DNA of 17,583 nt, from NCBI GenBank assembly GCA_946615275.1, contig CAMOHV010000006.1, forward strand, positions 1-17,583, in the 5' to 3' direction. This stretch comes from an uncultured Verrucomicrobiota bacterium (lineage in GTDB: Bacteria; Verrucomicrobiota; Kiritimatiellia; RFP12; UBA1067). The notes below the pieces were generated by a model. The model made no database searches and was not told the origin of the DNA. It saw only the letters and a program-made list of their open reading frames with translations. Positions 1-6,963 of this stretch are shown here, piece after piece. The position numbers and the translations under genes are program-made. Positions within the stretch are counted from its first letter, which is position 1. Every line of letters starts with the position of its first letter.

Positions 1-540
1 GCTCCGATAACGAATGTCACGAATGATGTCTGGGCTGAGAATGGCTTGGTGAAAAGTGCCATCGGAAATCAGATTCGCAACATATTGAGCGGAACCGATG
101 GTCTGGAAATCTATTTTATCCCAGGCGAAAAGAGAAGGCCGGGGCCGGGGAAGAAGTTCAAGCTTGGCGCATATAATCCCTGGGGGATAATAGTGAGGAC
201 TTCGGCGAATGCAAAGACCATGGCGCATGAGATCGGACACGCCTGCGGTCTACACGACATCTTTGTGGACAAGGACGGTTTAGAATCTTCGGATCTTTCG
301 GATTTCCTTGTGAAGGATAGGCTGAAAGACGATTGGAGCAATGGAACGGGCACTCGATTCTATGAATTGCTTTTACGCCATGAAACAGTGATCCGGCGCT
401 TGTTGATGTTTGGGGAGGGGAGTGACGCGAAATCCGACATTCCTGCGGGATCGGTCTTTGGCTTGTCGGAAGATGGTGTTCCCGGATCCATCAGCGTTGG
501 CAGAAGCACTTGGATGTCATGGAGTCCATTTAGTCAGTGA
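1..540 (+). CDS. Metzincin-like zinc metalloprotease, 5'-truncated by window edge
   Basis: The reading frame is open from base 1, so the start and any signal peptide lie outside the window; 179 residues are visible. Bases 226-258 encode HEIGHACGLHD, matching the zinc-protease consensus HExxHxxGxxD. The two His and the Asp would bind zinc and the Glu would be the catalytic base; an Asp as third ligand is the variant known from snapalysin-type metzincins. Fifty residues after that Asp comes LLMFGEG, which could be the metzincin Met-turn. A TTG at base 46 could in principle start the protein, but the frame continues upstream, so I treat it as internal. The small size suggests a secreted single-domain protease. 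The next gene begins 16 bp downstream and also encodes an exported protein. The HExxH call is firm; substrate and exact family are unknown. Base composition is visibly less GC-rich than from about 1400 onward. Confidence 0.7.
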   Translation, partial: APITNVTNDVWAENGLVKSAIGNQIRNILSGTDGLEIYFIPGEKRRPGPGKKFKLGAYNPWGIIVRTSANAKTMAHEIGHACGLHDIFVDKDGLESSDLSDFLVKDRLKDDWSNGTGTRFYELLLRHETVIRRLLMFGEGSDAKSDIPAGSVFGLSEDGVPGSISVGRSTWMSWSPFSQ

Positions 541-556
541 AGGAGAACTAGAAATC

Positions 557-1375
557 ATGAGAAGCCTATATGTTGTGTGCCTTGCCTTTCTCTTGCCGTT
601 CTTGGCCGGCGCTTATGACGATCAATGGATTCAGGCGCGTTTGGAGCGGATTCTTTGTCATGGATGCGAACCGGCGGACAATTTCCCGAATGGAGACCCG
701 CCAGATGTTCCTTTGAGGGACAGGGATGCATTGGCGGAATTCAACCAGTTCATTTCAGGAAGTGGATGGACGACTAACCAGTTCATCGAGGGGCTTGTTC
801 TGGCTTTCACAAACTGCACCACCGTCACAAATTGGACGGATAAGGAGAGACTTGACATCGCGGGGGCTGCCGTTTGGAAATTAAGTGAGATAAACCATCC
901 TGCAATTACCAATCTCTTTAAGCGTTGTAACGACGATGTGAATTTTCCATACAAAGAGGCTACGATTCCTGGCATGTTACCATACACGAACCTTGAGCCT
1001 GAAGTGATGTCGTATATGCGCACATTATGTGTACAAACCAACATCTACGATGACGTTGCGACAATGGTGATGACCGATATGCTCGAGACGCTTTCCACCA
1101 TGCCCGACGCGATGAAGCCGGCGGCGACTAACCGCGTTGCGCAGTATCTGTATTTTTCGCTTCACCATACGACAAAGCATTTGTCCTATCAAGACGATAC
1201 GCTTGCCGAATTCCTCCCCGCCTACTCCAACAGCATCCAGCGGCTGGAGACTTTGAGGCACATCGCCGCGACGACCACCAATTCCATGACGCGCGCCAAC
1301 GTCCAGCAGCGCATCGACATGCTTTCCTCCATCCCCACGAACCAGCTGAACGACATCAGCTGGATAGCGGAGTGA
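557..1375 (+). CDS. Exported protein of unknown function
   Basis: A 272-residue protein starting at ATG 557, preceded by AAGGAG (540-545). The frame stays open upstream to 410, but that part overlaps the protease gene and lacks a ribosome site. The N-terminus MRSLYVVCLAFLLPFLAGA is a clear signal peptide, so the protein is exported; the cysteine lies inside the hydrophobic core and no clear lipobox is seen. The mature part contains CHGCEP near residue 36 and no membrane segment. I recognise no family. It may be a partner of the upstream protease, from which it is separated by only 16 bp, but that is inference. Base composition changes inside the gene: up to about 1075 codons are AT-richer, whereas the last 300 bp use the GC-rich codons of the downstream genes. 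Its TGA stop (1373-1375) lies 29 bp before the next gene. Confidence 0.7.
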   Translation: MRSLYVVCLAFLLPFLAGAYDDQWIQARLERILCHGCEPADNFPNGDPPDVPLRDRDALAEFNQFISGSGWTTNQFIEGLVLAFTNCTTVTNWTDKERLDIAGAAVWKLSEINHPAITNLFKRCNDDVNFPYKEATIPGMLPYTNLEPEVMSYMRTLCVQTNIYDDVATMVMTDMLETLSTMPDAMKPAATNRVAQYLYFSLHHTTKHLSYQDDTLAEFLPAYSNSIQRLETLRHIAATTTNSMTRANVQQRIDMLSSIPTNQLNDISWIAE

Positions 1376-1404
1376 CTCGCCCCACAACTCAAGAGGATTT
1401 GAAC

Positions 1405-2562
1405 ATGTCAAGGAACAAGACGCTATCTGCCGCGAAGAGCGAAAGGCACGATCCGGGGCTCACCGTCCTGAACGAGCCGAAGAAGCAGACGTGCGGCGCG
1501 CTAGACTACATCAGAAATCGGAAATGTTCATCGCCTGCAAACGAGGCAAGTTCTTCCCTTTCTGCATGCGGTCTTCGCCTCGGCTTCACCATGATAGAGC
1601 TGATGATGGCCGTGATGATCCTGTCGGTGATGATGGTGATCACGTTCTTCACCTTCAACACGGTGGTCAGGAACTGGCAGAAGTCGATGGAGCTGGTGGA
1701 CAAGATCCAGTACGCCGACTACGCCCTCACGCAGGTGGTCTCCGGCCTCAGGTCCGCGTACTACCCGACCGACGGCAAGCAGAGCGAGGACTTCGGCTTC
1801 CAGCTCTACGACAACGGAGAGAAGGAGGACGCCGCCGACACGATAGTCTGGACGAAGCTCGGGACGGCGATCATCGGCAACTCGTCCACGCTGTCCGAGA
1901 CGCCGCACCGCGTCAAGCTGTATGTGGAGAAGGAGACGCGCGACTCTCCCGGAGGCCTCATGGTGCAGGCCACGCCGGACCTCCTCACGGACGACCAGAA
2001 GGAGGACATGAAGGACGAGAAGATATTCGAGCCGTATCTGCTCGTGCAGGGCGTGCGTGGATTCAACTGCCGCGTGGCCGACAAGGACAATCCCTTCAAC
2101 GAAGACGGCTCCTGGAACTGGCAGGACGAGTGGAACGAGTCGAACAGCCTCCCCCGCGCCGTGGAGCTGACGTTCTACCTTGAGCCTGTCGAAGAGCGCG
2201 GCGAGCCGGAGTCCGTTCTTCGCATAGTGGAGATCCCGCTATGGGACATCTCGCAGAACCCGATAACGGCGACGTCCGAGGACAAGAAGAACCAGGAGGA
2301 GGCGGGCGCCGCGAGGCGTAGAAGAGAGGGGGGAGGGGCCGGCGGCGGCAACGGCGGAGGTTCTGGCGGCCCCGGCGGCATGCGCGGCCCCAACGGCCCG
2401 GGCGGAACAGGTGGCGGCATGCGTGGCCCCAACGGCCCAGGCGGCATGCGCGGCCCCAATGGCCCAGGCGGCCCCGGCGGCGGCATGCGCGGCCCAGGCG
2501 GCAGAATGGGCGGGTCTGGCGGCATGCGCGGCCCCATGCCGGGAGGAGGTGGTAAACAATGA
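1405..2562 (+). CDS. GspJ-like minor pseudopilin with long leader and Gly-rich tail
   Basis: Predicted type II secretion (or related type IV pilus-like) minor pseudopilin, an inner-membrane protein assembled into the pseudopilus. ATG 1405 is chosen because AAGAGGAT (1391-1398) precedes it; a GTG at 1372 overlaps the previous stop and is less likely. The protein has 385 residues. The prepilin peptidase site is G60|FTMIELMMAVMIL: Gly before the cut, Phe at +1, Glu at +5, then a hydrophobic helix. The 60-residue leader is far longer than the usual 6-20 residues. The globular part, ending with a LPRAVELTFYLEP stretch, fits GspJ. After about residue 300 comes a low-complexity tail rich in Gly, Pro, Met and Arg with five GGMRGP units, absent from ordinary GspJ. 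It overlaps the GspK-like gene by 4 bp (ATGA), implying translational coupling. The pseudopilin call is strong; J rather than another minor class is likely but not proven. Confidence 0.8.
   Translation: MSRNKTLSAAKSERHDPGLTVLNEPKKQTCGALDYIRNRKCSSPANEASSSLSACGLRLGFTMIELMMAVMILSVMMVITFFTFNTVVRNWQKSMELVDKIQYADYALTQVVSGLRSAYYPTDGKQSEDFGFQLYDNGEKEDAADTIVWTKLGTAIIGNSSTLSETPHRVKLYVEKETRDSPGGLMVQATPDLLTDDQKEDMKDEKIFEPYLLVQGVRGFNCRVADKDNPFNEDGSWNWQDEWNESNSLPRAVELTFYLEPVEERGEPESVLRIVEIPLWDISQNPITATSEDKKNQEEAGAARRRREGGGAGGGNGGGSGGPGGMRGPNGPGGTGGGMRGPNGPGGMRGPNGPGGPGGGMRGPGGRMGGSGGMRGPMPGGGGKQ
2374..2535 (+). repeat. In-frame GGMRGP repeats coding the GspJ-like tail
   Basis: Five copies of a unit encoding GGMRGP, three of them extended to GGMRGPNGP, occur at residues 324-377 of the GspJ-like protein, separated by short Gly/Pro/Thr/Ser linkers. 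Parts read as collagen-like Gly-X-Y triplets (GMR-GPN-GPG) but the register is broken, so a stable triple helix is not assured. The DNA units are nearly identical, with GGC-ATG-CGC/T-GGC-CCC cores, so slippage or recombination could change copy number without breaking the frame. Confidence 0.85.
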
Positions 2563-3908
2563 AACGGCGATCTTGGTTCGCAGCCCTTAGGGGTCTGCTT
2601 TCAGGACTGTTGTCCGATGGTGGCTGCGTTGCACGGCCATCTTCGCCCCCACCATTCCCAATTCTCAATTCTCAATTCTCAATTCTCAATTATCGCCGCC
2701 CTAGGCGGCGGGGATCGGCGCTTGTGATGGCGATATGGATAATCGCCGTGCTGTCGCTCCTCGTCTTGAACTTCGCGACCGAGGCGCATCTGCAGACGAG
2801 CGTGAACCTCTACATGCGCGAGCGCATCCGCGTGGCGCATCTCACGGACTCCGGGATCGCCATCGCCGAGTCCGTGATCCTCAACTTCCCCGAGGTGCAG
2901 GAGGCAGCCGAGGACGAACGCGAGGAGGATCTGGAGAAGCTCATGGAGGACGACCGCTGGATTCTGGAGAAGCGCGAACTCAAGCGCGGCAGCAGGACCA
3001 CGATCGGCCCCATAGTGGTGGACAAGGAGAATCCTTCCGGCGGCACGGTGACCATAGAGATCGAATCGCTTGGCGGCGGCGACAACGGCGGCGCAAAGCT
3101 GAACATAAACACGCTCTTCAAGGGCGATGGCGGGCATCCCCGCTATCTCGAGCTTTGGGAGGGGATACTCACATGGGCCGGCGTGCCCGAGGAGCCCCCG
3201 GAGCTGCGACAGGAGCTGATCGACTGCTGGACGGACTGGCGAGACTCCGACACCGTGAAGTCCGGCGACGACGGCGCCGAGGCCGACTGGTACGAGGAGG
3301 ACCAGGAGGAGCACGAGGTGGCGGATGAGCAGAAGTACGTCCCCCGAAACGGCGAGATACCAGACATCAAGGAGCTTGCCAAAGTCAAGGGGTTCTACCG
3401 CTACACGAAGGACCAGAAAGAGGTGGTCTCGCCTCTCTTGACAGGCGGCAAGTGGGATCCGGACGACGACGACTCTCCGGTGGTGAAGAACATCCTCGAC
3501 ATCCTCGACACGAAGGGCGGGCAGAAGATAAACGTGAACCTCGCCTCCGCAGACGTCCTATCCGTGATCCCCGGCATCGGCATCGACCCCAACAACGGCG
3601 AACCGATGGACGAGGACGTCGTGGGCGCGATCATCGAAGCGCGCAAGGACGCCCCGCCAGACGGCGAGAAGTTCGTGAACGACGAGGACTATGGCCCGTT
3701 CAAGGACTGGAACGATCTTCAGAACCGCGTGCCGGAAATAGACATGGTCGCCAACGAGTACCTCAGCTTCAAGAACGACTCCAACGACGGCGCGCAGTTC
3801 AAGCTGACGATCACCGGCACCTCGTCGGGGCTCTCGCACTCCATCCAGGCGGTTGTGTACGTGAAGGAGAAGAAGCTCCACTTCATCCGCTGGCAGGAGG
3901 ACCCGTGA
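2559..3908 (+). CDS. gspK: GspK-like type II secretion minor pseudopilin
   Basis: A 449-residue protein whose ATG overlaps the GspJ-like stop; GGAGGAGG just upstream serves as ribosome site. In the T2SS, GspK caps the pseudopilus tip together with GspI and GspJ. The processing site reads RRRG52|SALVMAIWIIAVLSLL. As usual for GspK there is no Glu at +5. Typical GspK features follow: an early helix with ERIRVAHLTDSGIAIAE, GAKLNINTL near residue 180, KINVNLASADVLSVIPGI at about 323-340 (the helix-hairpin-like SAM region), and a C-terminal strand region with FKLTITGTSSG. The leader is 52 residues long instead of about 7 and encodes a heptamer tandem repeat (2660-2694) followed by an inverted repeat, so it looks expanded by repeat insertion. 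No gspD, E, F, G or L is visible here. The call is strong. Confidence 0.85.
   Translation: MKRRSWFAALRGLLSGLLSDGGCVARPSSPPPFPILNSQFSILNYRRPRRRGSALVMAIWIIAVLSLLVLNFATEAHLQTSVNLYMRERIRVAHLTDSGIAIAESVILNFPEVQEAAEDEREEDLEKLMEDDRWILEKRELKRGSRTTIGPIVVDKENPSGGTVTIEIESLGGGDNGGAKLNINTLFKGDGGHPRYLELWEGILTWAGVPEEPPELRQELIDCWTDWRDSDTVKSGDDGAEADWYEEDQEEHEVADEQKYVPRNGEIPDIKELAKVKGFYRYTKDQKEVVSPLLTGGKWDPDDDDSPVVKNILDILDTKGGQKINVNLASADVLSVIPGIGIDPNNGEPMDEDVVGAIIEARKDAPPDGEKFVNDEDYGPFKDWNDLQNRVPEIDMVANEYLSFKNDSNDGAQFKLTITGTSSGLSHSIQAVVYVKEKKLHFIRWQEDP
2660..2694 (+). repeat. Five-copy 7-bp tandem repeat in the GspK-like leader
   Basis: Four perfect AATTCTC units and a fifth variant AATTATC lie end to end, encoding the NSQFSILN part of the leader. 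A 7-bp unit is not a multiple of three, so gain or loss of one copy shifts the frame between the start codon (2559) and the prepilin cleavage site (2712-2717). The AT-rich array is foreign to the GC-rich gene around it. Confidence 0.9.
2694..2710. repeat. Inverted repeat next to the heptamer array
   Basis: CGCCGCC-CTA-GGCGGCG forms a perfect 7-bp stem with a 3-base loop directly after the heptamer array, inside the leader coding region (it encodes RRPRRR). Array plus hairpin resembles a small dispersed repeat element inserted in frame. No T-run follows, so it is not an intrinsic terminator. Confidence 0.7.
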
Positions 3909-3921
3909 TGCCAGTTTCGAC

Positions 3922-3950
3922 TTGAAGGCGGGGCGCGAGTATGCTATCAT
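3922..3950 (+). promoter_or_regulatory. Predicted sigma70-type promoter for the serine acetyltransferase gene
   Basis: TTGAAG (3922-3927) and TATCAT (3945-3950) are separated by exactly 17 bp and match the sigma70 consensus at 4/6 and 5/6 positions. The site lies in the 90-bp gap after the GspK-like gene and would give a 5' leader of about 40 bases, which carries no Shine-Dalgarno sequence. Confidence 0.55.
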
Positions 3951-3998
3951 ATTGGCCGACGCAAATAACCCCCAATCCCTGACCCCCTGGCCCCTAAA

Positions 3999-4832
3999 AT
4001 GGACATTCCAGAACTAGCAAGAACCTTCAGACCGTGCAGCGAGTGCGAGCGTTCGGGCTCGGCCCCGCCGCGGCTTCCGTCGCAGCTCCTCGTGGCGCGT
4101 CTTCTGCGCCACCTCTTCGCGCTCATCTTCCCCGGATGCCACGGCGCCGAGACGCTTCCAAAGGCGAACGACTGCGCGTACATAGAACGCCTTTTCCTGC
4201 GCATCACGGGCGAGCTGGAGGATCTTGTGGGCCGCGAGAAGGCGGAGGCGTTCATGGAGCGCCTGCCGAAGATCCGCGAGACGCTGAAGGGCGACATCAC
4301 GGCGGCGTACGAGGGCGATCCGGCGGCGGTGAGCGAAATGGAGGTGGTGATGGCCTATCCCGGGTTCTACGCCGTGGCGGTGCATCGCCTGGCGCACGCC
4401 CTGTATCTCCTCAAGGTGCCGATTCTGCCGCGCGTGATGAGCGAGATAGCCCATTCTCGCACGGGCATAGACATCCATCCCGGCGCGACGATAGGCGAGC
4501 GCTTCTTCATAGACCACGGCACGGGCGTTGTGATCGGCGAGACCACCGTGATCGGGAATAACGTCAAGCTCTATCAGGGTGTGACGCTCGGAGCCCTCTC
4601 GTTTCCGAAGGACGAGGCAACGGGCATGCTGATGAAGGGCCACAAGCGCCATCCGAACGTGGAGGACAACGTGGTGATCTACGCGGGCGCCACGATCCTC
4701 GGCGGCGACACCACGATCGGGCACGACTCCGAGATCGGCGGCAACGTGTGGTTGATGGACTCTATCCCGCCCTATTCGCGCGTCTACAACCAGACGCCGT
4801 TCCCGCGCGTGAAGACCCGCGCCGGGGCTTGA
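3999..4832 (+). CDS. cysE: Serine O-acetyltransferase
   Basis: Transfers acetyl from acetyl-CoA to L-serine, giving O-acetylserine, the first committed step of cysteine synthesis in the cytoplasm. The 277-residue protein has an N-terminal helical region (FPGCHG, residues 44-49) and a C-terminal left-handed beta-helix of hexapeptide repeats (about 155-260). DIHPGATIGERFFIDHGTG carries the catalytic pair D158 and H173, spaced 15 residues apart as D143/H158 are in E. coli CysE. VVIGETTVIGNNVKLYQGVTLGA is typical of the family. The inserted segment after TLGALS and the short C-terminus lacking the cysteine-feedback tail of E. coli CysE resemble EpsC-type SATs. The start ATG 3999 has no Shine-Dalgarno sequence; family alignment needs the N-terminal helices, so later starts are unlikely. 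No cysK-like gene lies nearby. Confidence 0.92.
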   Translation: MDIPELARTFRPCSECERSGSAPPRLPSQLLVARLLRHLFALIFPGCHGAETLPKANDCAYIERLFLRITGELEDLVGREKAEAFMERLPKIRETLKGDITAAYEGDPAAVSEMEVVMAYPGFYAVAVHRLAHALYLLKVPILPRVMSEIAHSRTGIDIHPGATIGERFFIDHGTGVVIGETTVIGNNVKLYQGVTLGALSFPKDEATGMLMKGHKRHPNVEDNVVIYAGATILGGDTTIGHDSEIGGNVWLMDSIPPYSRVYNQTPFPRVKTRAGA

Positions 4833-4857
4833 CTGGCAACGCCGATTTTACTAAAAT
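4829..4857 (+). promoter_or_regulatory. Strong predicted sigma70-type promoter for the hydrolase gene
   Basis: TTGACT (4829-4834) and TAAAAT (4852-4857) with a 17-bp spacer each match consensus at 5/6 positions. The -35 hexamer overlaps the last codons of cysE, so the hydrolase has its own transcript beginning about 4864. Confidence 0.7.
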
Positions 4858-4882
4858 TGCTCTTAGCAAAACGGAGCAATAG

Positions 4883-6886
4883 ATGATGTTGGAGAAATAC
4901 ATTCGCATGGCGCTTGCGGCGGCGTTCGTCGGCGCGTCGATGCCGGCTGCGGCAGACGGTCTCACGATAGAGGGCGCGCTTGCGAGGCGCCAGCTCGACT
5001 TCGCGCTCGGAAACGGCGAGTTTTCCGCGTGGGGGGCTGTCTACGCCCGCGCGCTGGAGGCGGACCGCGCGGCGGACGCCGCGTGGCTCGCGTGCCGGAC
5101 GCCCGCGGAGGTCGCCGCCCGCGCGGAGAAGGTGCGCGCGGTGGCCGTCGAGGCCCTTGGCGGCTTCCCGGAGAAGACGCCGCTCAACGTCCAGACCGCT
5201 GGGCGCGTCGCGCGCGACGGGTACGTGGTGGAGAGGATGCTCTTCGAGAGCCGCCCGAAGCACTACGTCTCGGCGCATCTGTTCCTGCCGGCGTCGCCGA
5301 AGTTCAAGCCGCCCTACCCGGCGATGGTGATCGCCTGCGGGCACTCCAACGGCGGCAAGGACTGCGACGGCTACCAGCGCGGCGCCCTGCAGGCTGCCAA
5401 GGCAGGCATCGCGGCGTTGATCTACGACCCCATCGACCAGGGCGAGCGAGCGCAGCTGCCGTCGGAGAAGAAGCTGTTCAACTGCGCGGGGCACAACCAC
5501 ATCGGGCGCAAGGCCGCGCTCATCGGGTGGAACACGGCGCAGTTCCGCATCTGGGACGGCATGCGCGCGTTCGACGTGCTGGCGGAGCGCCCCGACATCG
5601 ACGCCTCTCGCATGGGCGTGATGGGGCACTCCGGCGGCGGCACGCTCTCCTCCTACCTCATGGCGTTCGAGCCGCGCGCCCTCTGCGGCGCGCCGAGCGG
5701 CTACATCTCCACGCTGCGCGACGTGATCCGCGACATCGGCCCGCAGGACGCCGAGCAGAACTTCTTCGGGCAGTTCGCCTACGGCTTCAACCACCTCGGC
5801 TGCATCATGCTGCGCGCGCCCAGGCCCACGCTCCACTGCTGCTCGTACCTCGACTTCTTCTCGTACGAGGGCGCGATCGACACGTACAGCCACGCGCGCG
5901 TGCTCTTCGACCGCATCGGCGCGGGCGAGCGCCTCGCGCTCGTGAACGCGCTGGGCGTCCACCACTGGCACGAATCCACGCGCACCGCCACGATAGACTG
6001 GCTGAGGCGCTGGCTCAAGGGCGACGAGTCCATGCCGTCCGCGCCGGACATGGACAAGTACCGCCTCCTCGACATCGGCGCGTCCTACAAGAAGCTCGAC
6101 GTGGGCCTCGCCGGGATGCCCGAGGCGAAGGTCACGCCCACCGGCCGCGTAATGGACATCCCCGGCGCGCGGAGCGTCTATGACATCATGCGCGACGAGC
6201 TCGCGCGCCTGGAGAAGGCGCGCCCGGAGCTCTCCGCCGAGCTTGTGCTGAAGACTACCGGAATCGACGTCTCGGCGCCGGCGACGGCTGCGGCCGTCTC
6301 CGAGGAGACGCTTGAGGGCGGCGTGAAGGCGCGCTTCGCGACGCTTGTGCGCGCGGGCGGGGTGCCCGTCCCGACTGTGGCGTTCATGCCGCCGTCGCCG
6401 GCGGGCGCGCCGGTGCTCGTGGTTGGCGACTGGACGAACCGCACGGCGGCGGCGAAGCGCGTGGGCGAGCTGCTCGCGGCCGGCCGCCCCGTGATGGTGG
6501 CGGAGCTGCGCGCGTTCGGCGAGACGGGGAAGCTGAAGCATGCGTACTACAACGTGAAGGACGCCGACGAGGAGGTGGCCGTACTCTACTACATGCTCGG
6601 CGAGTCGCTCGTGCGCCACCGCGCCGAGGATCTCATTGCCGCCGCGGCGTGCTTCGCCCCGCTCGTGGGGGGCGCGAAGATCGAAATCGAGGCCGAGGGG
6701 CGCGCCGTAGTGCCCGCCGCCCACGCATACTACCTCGCGCGCGGAAGGTTCGCCGCGTTCAGGACGCCCGGGCGCGTCCCGAAGAGCTGGACGGATGTGG
6801 TGAACGACGCCGCGCAGCCTTTCCGCTTCGCCTGCGTGGTGCATGGAGGCCTCAGGGCCTACGACTGGACTGATCTCGTGAAATGA
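4883..6886 (+). CDS. Exported two-domain alpha/beta hydrolase (esterase-like)
   Basis: A 667-residue protein starting at tandem ATG codons (4883 and 4886) after ACGGAGC. Residues 1-24 look like a signal peptide (hydrophobic stretch ending MPAAADG), so it probably acts in the periplasm or outside. The first domain (about 100-380) is an alpha/beta hydrolase: PAMVIACGHSNGG is the beta strand and oxyanion region, YDPIDQGER follows, GHS250GGGT is the nucleophile elbow, and HHWHES (360-365) supplies the catalytic His; D324 or a nearby acid would complete the triad. The second half (about 400-667) repeats the fold outline (VLVVGDWTN, then AELRAFGETG aligning with YDPIDQGER) but has no GxSxG, so it appears catalytically dead. 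Similar large exported hydrolases in Planctomycetes and Verrucomicrobia include acetylxylan-esterase-like enzymes; a polysaccharide deacetylation role is possible but unproven. Confidence 0.75.
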   Translation: MMLEKYIRMALAAAFVGASMPAAADGLTIEGALARRQLDFALGNGEFSAWGAVYARALEADRAADAAWLACRTPAEVAARAEKVRAVAVEALGGFPEKTPLNVQTAGRVARDGYVVERMLFESRPKHYVSAHLFLPASPKFKPPYPAMVIACGHSNGGKDCDGYQRGALQAAKAGIAALIYDPIDQGERAQLPSEKKLFNCAGHNHIGRKAALIGWNTAQFRIWDGMRAFDVLAERPDIDASRMGVMGHSGGGTLSSYLMAFEPRALCGAPSGYISTLRDVIRDIGPQDAEQNFFGQFAYGFNHLGCIMLRAPRPTLHCCSYLDFFSYEGAIDTYSHARVLFDRIGAGERLALVNALGVHHWHESTRTATIDWLRRWLKGDESMPSAPDMDKYRLLDIGASYKKLDVGLAGMPEAKVTPTGRVMDIPGARSVYDIMRDELARLEKARPELSAELVLKTTGIDVSAPATAAAVSEETLEGGVKARFATLVRAGGVPVPTVAFMPPSPAGAPVLVVGDWTNRTAAAKRVGELLAAGRPVMVAELRAFGETGKLKHAYYNVKDADEEVAVLYYMLGESLVRHRAEDLIAAAACFAPLVGGAKIEIEAEGRAVVPAAHAYYLARGRFAAFRTPGRVPKSWTDVVNDAAQPFRFACVVHGGLRAYDWTDLVK

Positions 6887-6919
6887 CGCGTGTGCGTCGA
6901 CGATGAAAAAGAAAAACAA

Positions 6920-6931
6920 CGGCTTAAGCCG
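6920..6931. repeat. 12-bp palindrome in the rubrerythrin leader
   Basis: CGGCTTAAGCCG is a perfect palindrome inside an otherwise A-rich, purine-rich 77-bp gap between the hydrolase and rubrerythrin genes. On the plus strand it is followed by A-rich DNA and is not a terminator. On the minus strand it would be a stem followed by TTGTTTTTC, but no minus-strand gene needs it. It could be an operator for the rubrerythrin gene. Confidence 0.4.
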
Positions 6932-6963
6932 AAAACAAAAGCAAAAACAAGAAGGAAAAAGAA

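Noticed and set aside
410..556. Upstream extension of the exported-protein gene to an ATG at 410
   Set aside because: It overlaps the protease gene by 131 bp and would bury the signal peptide starting at 557, which has its own ribosome site.
2660..2694. CRISPR-like array
   Set aside because: Units are 7 bp with no spacers; it is a simple tandem repeat.
4784..6919. A 711-codon open frame on the minus strand opposite the hydrolase
   Set aside because: It is a shadow of GC-rich codon use; its protein is dominated by Arg, His, Ala and Val without family motifs, while the plus strand has a signal peptide and catalytic motifs.
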